Source of the DNA: Ariolimax columbianus
Taxonomy: Eukaryota > Mollusca > Gastropoda > Stylommatophora > Arionidae
NCBI GenBank assembly: GCA_036924085.1
Contig: JAVGWX010000011.1
Span: forward strand, 36,825,710 to 36,889,709
DNA: 64,000 nt
Reading direction: 5' to 3'
Both the position numbers and the translations under genes were made by a program. Of this stretch, positions 1-12,151 are shown in pieces. Numbering within the stretch: position 1 is the stretch's first letter; each line of letters begins with the position of its first letter. The notes beneath the pieces are model-generated. The model was not told where the DNA came from. It saw only the letters and a list, made by a program, of their open reading frames with translations, and did not search any database.

Positions 1-125
1 CATCTGCCTGATGGTTATGTCATGGTTGAGCATCTCTAGCTGGCCGAGTATTCAGTCCATGACACATGCGAACAATGCTAGAGCGGCTACACATCCCTGC
101 TGGACACTAGATGATGCAGATTGTG
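1..125 (-). pseudogene. Non-LTR reverse transcriptase scrap
   Basis: Reading the minus strand gives VQQGCVAALALFACVMD, a stop, then ILGQLE. This resembles the G-V-R-Q-G-C-V-L-A-P-A-L-F block before the YADD motif of non-LTR reverse transcriptases. It is only about 40 codons, broken by a stop and cut by the window edge. Confidence 0.5.
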
Positions 126-908
126 ATCCTTGTGGGCGTTTGCTCGTGTTGCAATCTAGCTGCTTAAATAGCCATTGCAGTGGGGTGGGAACTTATTCTC
201 GAGTATTCCACAAGCTATCCATTGACTAAAAGTCAAACTTCAGGTCGACGGAAGCGATGTGGAGTGCGTGGTTGGAGTTCCGGTTATCTCGCTATGTAGG
301 CGAAGAGCAAATGTGGCGCCAGTGGGTAAACAATAAAAAAGACTCTGGAATAACTCATGACTACAACAGCACGAGTTGGTGTTTTTGTTCATGGTTGTCG
401 AAAGGCGCCAAAAGCTGATTGAGTTCATGAAGAAAAAAAACAGCTAAGGATGACTGAATATCGTTAGTAAGTACCCACAAATAAATATTTTCAATGTAAA
501 ATATCTACTGGTATCACGTAATTTTAGCACAAACACAAAGATCGAGTATGGCGTGAGGTTTACTGTATATCCAGAAACATTAAGCCCATTTGAAAAACTG
601 GACACATTATTGAAAGTTTAAAGCGGATACAACAATAATCCAGGTCATCGCCTCGGTCATTGAGAGCCACAACGAAGAAGTTTCGGAGAATATGGTCCTT
701 TTTCTTCTTTCTTTTCCCCGATCCTGTTTTGCTTTTCCGCGTCTAGTCATGAAGAGATCTATAGAACGAGCCCGACTGTGTGCCTCGTGCGCAGTGGCAT
801 TCACAGCCTTAGATATTTCTGTAAGCCTACTTTTTCGTTTTGGGCTTTTGGCCTTGAATCCGTTGTTATCTAAATAGCATTGCTTGTTGGAATGGGAAGT
901 GGGGAGGG

Positions 909-976
<68 letters not shown>

Positions 977-1059
977 TGTTTTTAGAATTTTTGTTACGTG
1001 GCCAAACTATTTTAGTTGCTGTCTTTTGATGTAGTCTAAGGCTGGTATTGTTTTTCATT
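126..1059. other. Unclassified stretch with a 58-G homopolymer
   Basis: I recognise no gene or family here. Short open frames exist on both strands but have no motif. The only marked feature is the poly-G run at 913-970, listed separately. Confidence 0.4.
913..970. repeat. Poly(G) run of 58
   Basis: Uninterrupted guanines, preceded by GGGAGGGCGGA. Such a run is rare and could form G-quadruplexes on the plus strand. It could also be a sequencing or assembly error in length. Confidence 0.9.
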
Positions 1060-1330
1060 AGTCTCCTGATTTAATCGTTTTCTGATCATGTCTCTTCTTG
1101 TATTTCTCGCAGGCATTTCATTTCTGGTGTTACGATGTAGCGTTTCTCATTTGATGTTAGTGTCCAGTTTTGACATTGATCGCATAGTGTCCGGACGAAA
1201 ATCATATTGTATAAAGCTGTTTTGGAAGTTGTTATCACCTGCTTGCAATTAAATATTGGAGTTAATTATCCAATGCTCTGATTTGCCTTATTGCATCTTT
1301 CTTGGATTTCTGCCGTAATTTTTTGTCTTC
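1060..1330 (-). pseudogene. LINE reverse transcriptase C-terminal fragment
   Basis: The minus strand reads TSKTALYNMIFVRTLCDQCQ, then NWTLTSNEKRYIVTPEMKCL. This is the thumb-to-C-terminal region (L-Y-x-x-I-x-x-P-x-L-x-Y-G-x-x-x-W-x-L) seen in non-LTR elements. Stops and a frame change show it is dead. Confidence 0.6.
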
Positions 1331-2355
1331 TGATAATCTGTTCCCCAACCATCATTATGGTTATGGCGTATAAACTAAGCGAGAAGTATGGGTTATTGAA
1401 TTTTAATTTTAAAACAAAGCAACTAAAACGAAAATAAAGACAATACAGAAGTTAAATGTTAGAAAGAAACTACAAGGCAGTGATAACGTCCACGAAAGAA
1501 CAATATTATATTACTTATCAACTATCAGAATTAAATACCAAAGAGGTAATTAGAGTCGCGAACCAAAATGAAGAAATAAATCTCGATAACAATCGATATG
1601 GACATGCAAAGGTCGCTTTAGAAATGTGTATAAGAATATCAAAGTAATGTGGTTAAAAGATGAGCGTGTTATCCCTAAATTCATTCATTCGTGGACAAAA
1701 TGGGTTCCTTCATATTAAATGATAAGACAAGGATGATTAGAGTAGTGTATAAACACGTGTGGCAAGATCAATCACAGTCATAATCTCGTACTGTTTTTGT
1801 CTTGAGTAGCGTCCCTGGTTTCAGTATCCAGGATATGACGTCAACAATCGAAGTTCTACTGACGCGTCATTAGAAGATCAATTAATGCAACTAGTCAAAA
1901 AGGTGGTAAATTAAATGTAAGGAAGAGCATTTTAGTGAAGAAACAATTCAAAGTACTAGTCACAATTGACATGGGAAGAACATCTTCTTTTTGTGTTTTT
2001 TTTTAAATTTTTTTTTTGCTGGGAAGACGATATATTAATTCTTAACCATGATCACACATGGGAAGTTCTTTTACATCTGTCGCTGAAGCCCATAAGGCTA
2101 CTCCACGTTCAAATAACGTGTTATCTGTTTGAATGAAAGGTGTGCGTAAGCCATGTGTTGGATAGTCTTCTACCCTAGGTGAGTTTGACCGCGCTTGTTG
2201 GTCTCATTTTATAAAATGGTCTGTATGCAGGAGTGATCCCCGCTGTCCCACACAGAACAGTCCAGGAAATCGTTCGTGCTAAACGAAAGGAACACAAGCA
2301 AGCCTATATCTAAGCACCACATGTCCAATATGCGGAAATTGAGAACTCTCCTCTC
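1331..2355. other. AT-rich unclassified stretch
   Basis: A 63-codon open frame at 1456-1647 (plus) is uniform in composition but matches nothing I recognise. The remainder shows no gene or repeat. Confidence 0.3.
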
Positions 2356-2610
2356 TTCTTACCTTACTTATTCTTACCTTACTTATTCTTACCTTACTTG
2401 TTCTTACCTTACTTGTTCTTACCTTACTTGTTCTTACCTTACTTGTTCTTACCTTACTTATTCTTACCTTACTTATTCTTACCTTACTTATTCTTACCTT
2501 ACTTATTCTTACCTGACTTATTCTTACCTTACTTATTCTTACCTTACTTATTCTTACCTTACTTATTCTTACCTTACTTATTCTTACCTTACTTATTCTT
2601 ACCTTACTTA
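2356..2610. repeat. 15-bp minisatellite, 17 copies
   Basis: Monomer TTCTTACCTTACTTA repeats 17 times with a few A/G changes at the last base (copies 3 to 6 end in G) and one T/G change. The 15-bp period leaves frames open, so the SYLTY-type reading frames here are not evidence of a gene. Confidence 0.97.
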
Positions 2611-3184
2611 CTCTGTTTCATTTGACTCTGTCCTGCAATCACACTCTTGCACAACTTTCACACGCGCCCTCTGGGTGAGACCCTTCCATTGCACTTTGGT
2701 TGGGCTGTCTTCTGATAGTGCACAAACCTAGCATAGGTACCTACAGACGCACGCATGCATCCAAGCACTGATGTATGCGTCTTAATATCGCGATTGTCTA
2801 CGGTCTGGGGTCGAATAGCCGCGCCAGTAGAAACTAGTGAGTTAAACACGTAAAAGTACCAACAAAATTCCAAGTTTGCCGAAATGGACAAACAAAAAAG
2901 ATTACGGCATTTGACACTATATCTTTTGATGATGAAGCACATTTTTACGGTCTGGATTTATCATAAACTTAGCTAATGAGGACTATTTTTATCGTCATTC
3001 GTGTATCCTTGATTTATCTCAACAGGATTATGAGGAACCATCACTCTAGCTGGTTTCCGATTTGAGAAACTAATGTGGTTTAATGCCAACAATGAGTATG
3101 TTTGCTCCTTTGTGTGCCCGGAAGGTATATGTGTGCGGATGAAGGTAGAACACTGTCCTCCGCACGGTAGTGCTTTTCTTTCTT

Positions 3185-3375
3185 GGCTTTATCTGCGTGA
3201 CATTCACTACTACGGGAATCACGCCGTTAAACATCTCATCAGCCAGACTGTCTTGGCAATTGCCTGTTTCCAGGGAACGCTTCATGGAAGAGAGATAGTG
3301 GTCTTGGCCAGTATATTGTTACTGACCCTGACGCGTTGTCCTGATCAGTATGCTGTGCCCTACCGGACTAGCGTC
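3185..3375 (+). repeat. Dispersed repeat, copy 1 of 3
   Basis: It shares CATTCACTACTACGGGAATC, then a diverged middle, then GTATATTGTTACTGACCCTGA with copies at 49290-49645 (plus) and 50195-50515 (minus). A 120-codon open frame at 3073-3435 crosses it but is not shared by the other copies, so it is probably not a gene. Confidence 0.7.
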
Positions 3376-3575
3376 TCAGTTCCCCTTGGCAAACTACGAA
3401 GAGCGTTCAAATTAAACCGGGACTGTTTGTTCTAATTCTGCCTGAATGCGCTATAGTGCGCTGGAACTACTATCATTAGTTAGGGGCAAATGTGTCCTAA
3501 TACTACTAGGTGCCCCACTTACCATGGACCAGTCATGTGATAGATAAATAAAAATAGCGACAACACTGTGCTTGT

Positions 3576-4225
3576 ATGGAACAGCGTGTTGTGATAAAGT
3601 TTCTTGTAATTGAAGAGGGGGAAACCAGCGGAAATTTACAGAAAACTACAATCACAATGAGGCACTCAACCACAGTAAGACAATTGAATGGTGTAAACGT
3701 GTTATAGAAGACCGTATATCCGTGAGTGATGATTCCGGCCGTGGTGGCTTTCAACCCACCACTGTCGTTCCTGTGAATATATAGATTGTGGAACACCTAT
3801 TCCTGGATGTTGATTATCTACCCCGTGGTGCCGCTATTAAAAGTGAACAGTACATGCGCATTTTGAGTGATGTGCTTAACAGCCTCCAGGAAAAGTGGCC
3901 TGGTTTAATCATAAAGGGCGTCCTGTTCTTGTAAAATAGCACTCGACAGCATACGGCTCACCGCACTATGTACTATCTGCAGCAACTCGGCTGGGAGGTA
4001 TTGCAACATCCACCGTACAGCCCCAACCTCATTCAAACAATTTCCACCTGTTTGGACCCATAAACGAATTCCTGGGAGGCCAGCATTTCAGCACTGATGA
4101 CGAAGTGAAAAAAGGCTGTCCTGGATTGGTTCAGACATTCTGACAAATCCTTCAACGCTGAAACTTTTCAAGGATTACTTAAACGATGAGATAATGCATA
4201 TATGTAGCAGGAGATTATATCGTAA
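3576..4225 (+). pseudogene. Mariner-like transposase, internally deleted
   Basis: Starts as MEQRVVIKFLVIEEGE (N-terminal helix-turn-helix region), then jumps within about 200 bases to the C-terminal half: VDYLPRGAAI, GVLFL, LQQLGWEVLQHPPYSPN and a WFRHSDKSF-like end. The normal mariner transposase needs about 1 kb; here about 650 bases remain, so most of the DNA-binding domain and early catalytic domain are gone. The second catalytic Asp region (usually HDNA) is replaced by a stop and NST, and the Asp usually following PPYSP is N. A clear relic. I did not identify its terminal inverted repeats. Confidence 0.85.
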
Positions 4226-4294
4226 ATTAAATGGCATTTTAACTACCAGAAAAAAAAAAGAAATTTGTATTACAAAAAAAAAGTCCCGGTTAGG

Positions 4295-4380
4295 CTTGAA
4301 CGTGGCGTACGACAGGGTGATACAATCTTTCCCAAACTTTTTGCGACAGCCCTTGAAGTAGTCTTCCGCACATATTAAAA
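4295..4380 (+). pseudogene. RTE-like RT scrap
   Basis: Reads LERGVRQGDTIFPKLFATAL, then EVVF, the motif upstream of the YADD box in RTE-type elements. It closely matches the same block of the relic at 6595-6670, so the two derive from one family. Confidence 0.75.
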
Positions 4381-5160
4381 CACTTATGTTGTCACTTTAT
4401 TGTAGATTTATAAAGTCACCAGCCTTTATCGAAAACCTATATTTTAAGTGGGCCATGGTTCGTTCTGTAGCAGAAGATGGACAATGTTGTCGAGAACTAA
4501 AGTCTTTCACATAATGTAACTCGTACCTTATCAAAGAAGGTCTCTCCGTTTTGTACCATTGTGTAGGCTACAACTGGGGACTTGGAATGACCATGAACAG
4601 CACGTACCCTGCAAGAACAGCAACAATCTCGTTCACTTCTCGAACCAACCGCAGCTTTGATGTGATCTAAACCAATCTACACTTGATTTAATACATGCAT
4701 CTTATTTTTGTATTTTATGGTACGCTTTAATACGCCATTTTGATTAGCTATCTATATTCAGTTTACCTATGTCGTTAGACGTCTTAGGCAGTTTCGAGCT
4801 CCTTTGTTACAAATTGTTTGGCAGGTGAAAATCTACTGGTGACTTAGCCAGGTCAATCCCAGGACCTATTATCCCCTGGAATATACAATCGCTTATTTTT
4901 TAGACTGGTGGCGGAAGCGTAAATTAGAGCTAGGTAGACCCGCAGTTTGCTAGGCGCCATCTAAGCCGCTCTGCTAACCACATAACCAAGACCTGTTGTT
5001 ATGACCAACAGTCCCCTTCTTTCGACATAATCGCTATTGGCTGAGAATCCCTATAATAATTTGAGTAGATTGTTAACTAGAATTTTCCCGAGCAGCGGCA
5101 GTTAGACCTACTGTTTTCGATTTCCAACTGCTAAGGTATTTTTATCGTGCGCGCCACTGT
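4381..5160. other. Unclassified stretch with a short dispersed repeat
   Basis: At 4935-4990, GTAGACCCGCAGTTTGCTAG followed by GCGCCAT recurs in diverged form at 7735-7765. The minus strand there has a tRNA-like GTGGTTAGCAGAGCGG, suggesting a SINE head. No gene is visible. Confidence 0.4.
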
Positions 5161-5164
5161 ACGC

Positions 5165-5320
5165 GGGTGTCTGATCTCACTACTCAGAGATCAGGGGAAA
5201 TATTTACCGGATGATCTACGTGAAAAAATCCCGGTATCTCCACCGGGATTTGAACCAGCGACCCAGAGCACCCGAGGCGAACACCTTACTTTGAGGCCAC
5301 TGGGTACCCTCATTTTGATT
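5165..5320 (-). mobile_element. tRNA-derived SINE
   Basis: On the minus strand a promoter-like head runs from GTGGCCTCAAAGTAAGGTG to a near-perfect B box, GGTTCAAATCC, about 40 bases later. A unique body follows with a short hairpin (ATCCCGGTGGAGATACCGGGAT). The spacing and B box fit an RNA polymerase III promoter of a tRNA-derived SINE. The tRNA fold is too damaged for a functional tRNA. Confidence 0.65.
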
Positions 5321-5689
5321 TTATATATATATAAATTCAGTTCATCCCGTAACCTATCAGATCGTTGAGACACACTTGAAGACACTTCCACAATCCCACG
5401 CCATCTCTCTCTGTCCGCTGCCGCCAGTCGAGCTTCACCGGGACAAAGGTTTGACCACTAAGTGATGTTGTCTGCTCATCTCTTCCTTGGACGCCCTCGC
5501 CCTTTCTTTCCTGGTAAATATAATATATACATGTACAAGAAATGTACATGCTCTCCAACCTGCCACCTGGAACAATTGCTGGGTAAGCTAAAGACCTGCA
5601 TCAATGACGTGAAAACAAAACAAACGAGGACAAAATGTAGTCGTATCAAGGGTACCAAACACTAAGTATCCTTGCAACCAGAAGAAAAC

Positions 5690-7475
5690 TAAAAGTCAAT
5701 GTAATAATCAATACAATTGAATTAAATGAAATAAGCCAGATGATTCGATGCAAACTCAAAGGAAATTATGAACAACATAGGCTACATAAATTGATCAAAG
5801 CGACTGAGACATGACAAGAGTAGACGAGACATCCAATGTCGAAAAGACAAATGATTCTGACGACTCTAAATAAAACAGGAGCGCAAAACCTTGATGGATA
5901 GAATAAAAATAAATGAAGAATGTCGGAGGTTCTACACTGATCTCTTCGCAATAATACATGAACGGCCGCTCACTTCAGGTTACACGTCATCACCAGAGAT
6001 CCTGACGTCAGAGACGATACATGCGATCAAGCACCTAAAAACAGGAAAAGCCCCAGGACAGGATGGAATAACTGTAGATGTTATCAAGACGGAAGGGAAA
6101 CACTGGCAAGCGTGCTGACGAACCTCTTCAATAAATGTCTAAATGAATGTAAAATCATCAACCAATGGAAAACGTCCAAAACAAAACTGTTTCATAAAAA
6201 ATGGGACACAAAAGACCTTGCGAACTATCGTCGGATATGTTTGCTATCATCCCTGTACAAATGTTTCACGAGGAGTAATTATGAGCAGACTAGACAAGCA
6301 ACTTGATGAGAATCAGCCATGAGAGCAGGCGTGATTCATGAAGGGCTACTCTACCATGGACCACCTCCACACTCTCCACCAGCTAATGGAGAGGGCAAGG
6401 GAAGTGCATATGCCCCTGTGCCTAGTGTTTGTAGATTATGAAAAAGCCTTCGATATCATTGAAGTGAATGCAGTCATAAATGCTCTACGAAATCAAGGCA
6501 TTGAAGAACAATATACGCGGATAATAGCAGATATAAACGATGGCTACTCTGCAAATATCACCCTTTTCTTACCGGCCGATCAACATACAAATTGAACATG
6601 GCGTACGACAGGATGATACAATCTTTCCCAAACTTGTCGCGACATCCCTTGAGGTAGTCTTCTGCACAATCAATTAGGATGATAGGGGTATTAACATAGA
6701 CGGAGAAATTCTCAACCACCTCCGGTTAGCAGATGACCCAGGCATCATCAGCCACATCATCAAGCAAGCTAAGCAATGCCTGAATGAGCTCAACAATGCA
6801 AGCGATGCAGTTGGTCTGAAAGTAAATAAACTAAAGACACAATGCTGGCTGGACAGGTTCTGTCCCTGCAAGGAAATGCGTCTTGGAGCTTATTCCGTCA
6901 AATCGTGAATTCGTACGCCTACTTGGGTCAAGAAATGACGAACTCCTATGACTTGCAAAAAGAGATTTCACGAGGGATACCAACAAGGTGGTTCAGCTTC
7001 AACCGCATCCAGACCGTACTTCAACAGATGAAAACTAACAAAGCGAGAACTGACACCTTCAACAGGCTGGTCATTCCAGCCATGGTGTATGGCTGAGAGG
7101 TATGGACCTACGAGAAAGTGACATGGCGCGGCTCCAAGCTAATCAACGAGCGATGAAGCGTATAACAGTCATTTTCTATACGAGACCACATCCACAACAC
7201 AGCCATTAGGAGTCAAACCTGCTTCAATGACGTCGCCGATACGACGTTGCGAAAAAAATACGGCATGCCTGACAAAAGATGGGCATGTAAAGTGACATCA
7301 TGGTGGCCCTACGCCTGCAATCGTTGCCCCGGGATGTCCATCGATAGAGAGAGGGCCTGCGAAAAAAAACCTTGGTCCGGCATGGTACATAGAGGCAAAA
7401 CACAGATGAGTTCAGACGATGTTTGGCTACCTGGCATAGGGCTCATAACTGTAACAGGCCTGAATGAGCACCAGG
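5690..7475 (+). pseudogene. RTE-like non-LTR retrotransposon, RT region
   Basis: Relic of the reverse transcriptase part of an RTE-like LINE. Visible in order: a linker ending EECRRFYTDLF (5920-5950), KTGKAPGQDGIT (6045), FVDYEKAFD with the first catalytic Asp (6430-6455), EHGVRQDDTIFPKL (6598), RLADDP in place of the FADD box (6724), a GLKVNK block, then VIPAMVYG (7071-7090) and a C-terminal tail ending near 7470. Many stops and frame shifts separate these. The endonuclease is missing, so the copy is probably 5' truncated. A second copy of the family lies at 21400-23110 in the opposite orientation. Confidence 0.88.
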
Positions 7476-7599
7476 ATTACAGTTTTACAATTATATATAC
7501 ACAAACTAGTCTTAGTCGAGCTGTACTTCTACAGGAACAGATATCCTAGTGCAGGTCCAAGCTATGGCGTGTGCTAGATGTGGCCGGGGGAAAGGGCGG

Positions 7600-7690
7600 G
7601 TGGTTTGATTTTAGGCTTGCGGCCTTGGCTCGAGCAGCTTATTACTTCGCTGCGTTGGGACAGGTGCAGCTGAGAGTGGTTAACCGATAT
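7600..7690 (+). repeat. Dispersed repeat, pair with 14848-14935
   Basis: The segment CTCGAGCAGCTTATTACTTC, then GCTGCGTTGGGAC, recurs on the minus strand at 14848-14935 with about 85% identity by eye. Function unknown. Confidence 0.6.
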
Positions 7691-7844
7691 GCGATATGAG
7701 AGTCTATCTTAATAGACTCAAAACACTAGAGAAAAGTAGACCTGCAGTCTGTTAGACGCCATCCATGTTGCTAACGATGGCCGATGTTATGTCATGTCAT
7801 GCCACTCAGTTAGTCGGCTCTGGATGATTCATTCGTGATTCGTC

Positions 7845-7965
7845 TTTCTCACTCACTCACTCTCTCACTCACTCTTTCTCACTCACTCTTTCTCACTCTC
7901 TCTCTTTCCCTCTTTCTCTCTCTCTCTCTCTAACTCTCTATCTCTCTCTCTATCCCGCTCTCCCT
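7845..7965. repeat. CT-rich microsatellite
   Basis: CTCACT and TTTCTCACTCACTC blocks pass into an imperfect (CT)n tract. Pyrimidine strand is the plus strand. Confidence 0.95.
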
Positions 7966-8214
7966 TTCCTCTCTGCATCTCAGAAAAGCAAAAAGAAGTA
8001 GAACAGTATCGATTCCTGGCTCTATCCTGTTCCTCATCGACCCAAGTTCGATTCCTGGCGTCTGTGTATTCATAATGAAACGACTGAATATAATGAATAT
8101 TATTTATTAACTAATCTTGGTATATTCCCTATTAATGATTGCTGATAAACGTCATTTCCCAATTATCAGCGTTTCCAAAAGCAGAATATCATGCTTTACA
8201 CGTCGCCTTTTCTG

Positions 8215-8345
8215 AACGTCATTTATATTTCGAATTTTTGTTAGGTGACGTCTATTTTTAATTCCTCGTTTGTGATTTACTTTTCGTCTTTCTTGTTTGT
8301 GATTTATATTTCGTGATACCTCCTTGTACGTGATTTATATTTCGT
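8215..8345. repeat. Degenerate GTGATTTATATTTCGT repeats
   Basis: Four diverged copies of a TTGTTTGTGATTTATATTTC-type motif. A related set lies at 12565-12680, just beyond the other end of the large endonuclease-RT element. Confidence 0.7.
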
Positions 8346-10170
8346 GATCACCGTCATCTTGGTCGCTATGGGATGGTGTCACACTAGTAGTTCAGGAAAA
8401 AGGTACACCAGTTCGATAAAGCGTCAAAGTCAGTGTCCTGGCTTGAGATAAGGAAATCACCTCCAACTTGCACAGTTCTGGTCATCAACAACCTGCTGTA
8501 TTATCTTCCTTTGTGCTTCCAACAACTTCAGAAAGTAACCTCCGCTGCCTTGCGGCTATATCCACTTGTGGAAAAGGCTTTGAGAGTTAACCCAGATATT
8601 AAATCATGAGCCGGAGTCCCTTAGGCAGTTAGGCACTGTACTCAATGCCAGTCTGACAACTCCTGCGACGCCTCCGGTATCAAGTAGTATGGACTTCTCG
8701 TTTCCTTGGATACACTGTCGGGGAGGGGGGGGGAGGGGGATCTGCTGACTGGGCAACAACAGTCCTCGCAACAATATGTCCAGGCAGGCACTAGAGAGGG
8801 TTCACGTCAGAACTTAACCCATAACAAACAAGCCTACAATGAGGCTTGGTTGCTGGAACGTACACACCATGACCACAGGTATGACGGAGGACCTCGGTGC
8901 GTTAAGCGATGTTCGCAAGACCTCAATTATAAACCAGGAACTCAATAGACTTCCAGTCGACATCGTCACTCTCCAAGAAACTCGTCTGGCTGAGTCTGGC
9001 CGAGTCTGACCGAGTCGGGGTCTCCCATGGACAAGGACTACACGTTCTTCTGGCAAGGGAAAGGAGTGGATGACGTCAGAGAACATGGCGTCGACTTTGC
9101 CGTTAAAAACTCCCTTCTAGAATCGACAGAGATATGCAAAAAGGGCACAGAGCTGTAATTATCTCTTCGTTTTCAAACAACCAATGCCATAGGTAATCTG
9201 ATCCGCGTGTATGCTCCTACACTTGGCGCCACTATTGACTCAAAGGATGAGTTCTATCAGCAGCTGACCTCACTCACCACAAGAATCCCTAGTGAGGAAC
9301 ACCTGCGTTCTACTTGGGGACTTCAATGCAAGGGTGTGCGGGGATCATGACTCCTGGCCTATGTGCATGGCTAAGTTCGGTGTCAGAAAAATGAACGAAA
9401 ATGGACAGAGGCTACTGGAGGTGTATGCCTACCACGGCCTGTGTATCACTAACATCTTCTTCCAAACAAAGCCCAAACACTAAGTATCCTGGAGACATCC
9501 TCGATTCATATGTTAGCATCAGCTGGACCTGATCATCCTTAGACGGTCTGAACTGAAACATTTTTTTACAAACTCGAACGTTTCACAATGCTGACTACGA
9601 TACTGACCACTCACCGGTCTGCTGCAAAATGAGACTCCAGCCCAAGAAGATCTACCTCGCAAGACCTGTGTGTAAAGGCCGCATAGACACAGCAGGACCT
9701 GATATTTCTGAAAGGGTGGAAGAATTCACAAAATCCCTCTCTGGCAAAACAGCGCACTATTGGAAGCGCTACACAAAGGTGGGAACACGTCAAAGTGTCA
9801 ATCCCCACCACATCCTTAGCATTTTTTAAAAAGAAGACAACAAGCAGAAATTACTGGTTTGAGGGTGGGTGTGTCATGCTTGCACCAACAATTAAAAAGC
9901 GTCAATCTACTCACCTCGAGTTTAAGATTTCCCATAGCAGCACCACCTTGGAGGCTTACAAATCCGCAAAGAGTACAGTACAGAGACCGTCAAGAAAATA
10001 TACAAATGACTACAGCCTTAAACTATGTAAATCTATACAGTCGGCAGCGGATACTGGTAACATCAGGGCAATGTACGAGGGCATGAAGAAAGTATTTGAA
10101 CCAACAAAAAAACATCGCCTCTGAAATCTGGGAAAGGTGAGATTATTCTGGACAGGGATATGCAAATGAA

Positions 10171-10405
10171 GAGATGGGCCGAACACTATTCAGTCTTGTA
10201 CACCTGTAATACCTGGCGGACTCTGATCTCGAGATGGGCCGAACACTATTCAGTCTTGTACACCTGTAATACCTGGCGGGCTCTGATCTCGAGATGGGCA
10301 GAACACTATTCAGTCTTGTATACCTGTAATACCTGGCGGACTCTGTTCTCGAGATGGGCCGAACACTATTCAGTCTTGAACACCTGTAATAACGTTGTGG
10401 CGGAC
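10171..10405. repeat. 60-bp tandem repeat, 4 copies, inside LINE coding
   Basis: Monomer starts GAGATGGGCCGAACACTATT; copies start at 10171, 10231, 10291 and 10351. Copies differ by only one to three bases. The period is a multiple of three, so the reading frame (RWAEHYSVL) survives. The last copy runs on into the element's normal sequence. Confidence 0.96.
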
Positions 10406-11185
10406 TCTGCTCTCAACGAAATTAGGATTCTGCAGGTATTGCAGGAACTTGACGATACGCCGAGCATACAAGATTTGAAAAAAAAAGCTTTCGAGCGCAT
10501 GTCAGTGGGAAAGGTAACCGGTAAAGATGGCAGTCCATCAGAAATCATCAAATGCAGGGAAACGTACTTCTTCAATACCTGTACGAACATATCTGCCAGT
10601 ATTTGGTTGAGGAGGCGGTATCACAGGACATGAGAGACGCCAACATAATCACTCTTTACAAGAAAATGGGAGATAGAGGAGACTGCAACAATTACAGAGG
10701 ATTATCGCCCCTCAACACCGTAGGCAAAGTGTATTCTCACAATCATCCTGAGCAGGTTACAGAAGCAGGGCCGACAGGGTGTATCCGGAGTCTCAGTGTC
10801 ATTTTCGCACAGAAAGGTCCACCATTGATATGGTCTTTTCACTGAGATAATTGCAAGAGAAATTCAGAGAACTACACAGACTACTTTTTCTTGCCTTCAA
10901 AGACCTCACCAAGACATTCGACCTGGTAAACATAGAGGGTCTTATTGTCTAATGTTGTCTGCCCACCTAAACTGCTGAGCATGATTAGGTCTTTTCACGT
11001 GGGCATAAAAGGTACACTTCTGTGTGTCGGTTAGGAATCTGAGGCCTTCGATATTAACACCGGAGTAAAACAAGGTTGTGTCCTGGCTCCGACTCTACTG
11101 GTCATTTTCTTTGCCATCGTGCTTAGACTTGCCTTTGAAACTGCCGCAGGGAGGGGGGGGGGGGGTCTTTCTGCATACTAGATCT

Positions 11186-11428
11186 GATGGGAGACTATTC
11201 AATCTAACCAGGCTACGAGCACAAAGTAAGAGAAGGGAGACTGTCAGATGGGAGACTATTCAATCTAACCAGGCTACGAGCACAAAGTAAGAGAAGGGAG
11301 ATTGTCAGATGTGAGACTATTCAATCTAACCAGGCTACGAGCACAAAGTAAGAGAAGAGAGACTGTCAGATGGGAGACTATTCAATCTAACCAGGCTACG
11401 AGCACAAAGTAAGAGAAGGGAGACTGTC
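11186..11428. repeat. 61-bp tandem repeat, 4 copies, inside RT domain
   Basis: Monomer starts GATGGGAGACTATTCAATCT; copies start at 11186, 11247, 11308 and 11369. It lies just upstream of the FADD catalytic box. 61 is not a multiple of three, so the amplification itself breaks the RT frame. Confidence 0.96.
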
Positions 11429-12151
11429 ATTCGGGATATGCTGTTCGCAGACGATGCTGCCCTGGTCGCCCACATCGAAGCCGAATTACAGATCCTCATT
11501 ATTAGGTTGGCAAAATCATGTAATCTGTTTGGACTATCCATCAGCATACAAAAGACGAATGCGATGGCTCAGGGTGCAGATCCACCAGACATTGTCTTAA
11601 ATTATAAAAATCTCGAGATAGTAAATCATTTCAACTACACAGGATCTATCATCACCGACAATCTGTCACTGGGCGACGAGCTGCAGAAGCGATTAGGAAT
11701 GGTCTCATCAGCACTTGCCAGGCTCTACGGAGAGTGTGGAATAACAACATGCTGACCATCTCTACAAAGGTTGCTGTGTACAGATATTTTGTGATTAGTA
11801 CCCTGCTCTAAGGCAGCGAAACATGGACACTGTATGCCTCACGGAAAAAAAGGCTAAATGCTTCTTTTCATAGGCGCTGCCTGAGACGCACATTTGGAAT
11901 TTCATGGAGTGACAGAGTGACTAACAACAAAGTTTTGGATCATGCAAAGATTGTCAGCTTAGTTACGATCCTCCACCAGCACCGTGTGCAGAATGGATGA
12001 TGAGAGAATAACAGAAGATATCATTTATGGAGAGCTGACCACGGACAAGCGCTAAAAAGGTAGACCCTTCCTCCGCTACAAAGATGTTTGCAAGCGTGAC
12101 CTGAAGGCATTGGATATGAACACCTGCAACTGGGAGGAACTTGCCAAAGAT

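Noticed and set aside
2276..2731. SYLTY-repeat frame of 151 codons
   Set aside because: 15-bp minisatellite with short unique ends and no motif.
3073..3435. 120-codon plus-strand open frame
   Set aside because: It overlaps a dispersed repeat whose other two copies do not keep the frame.
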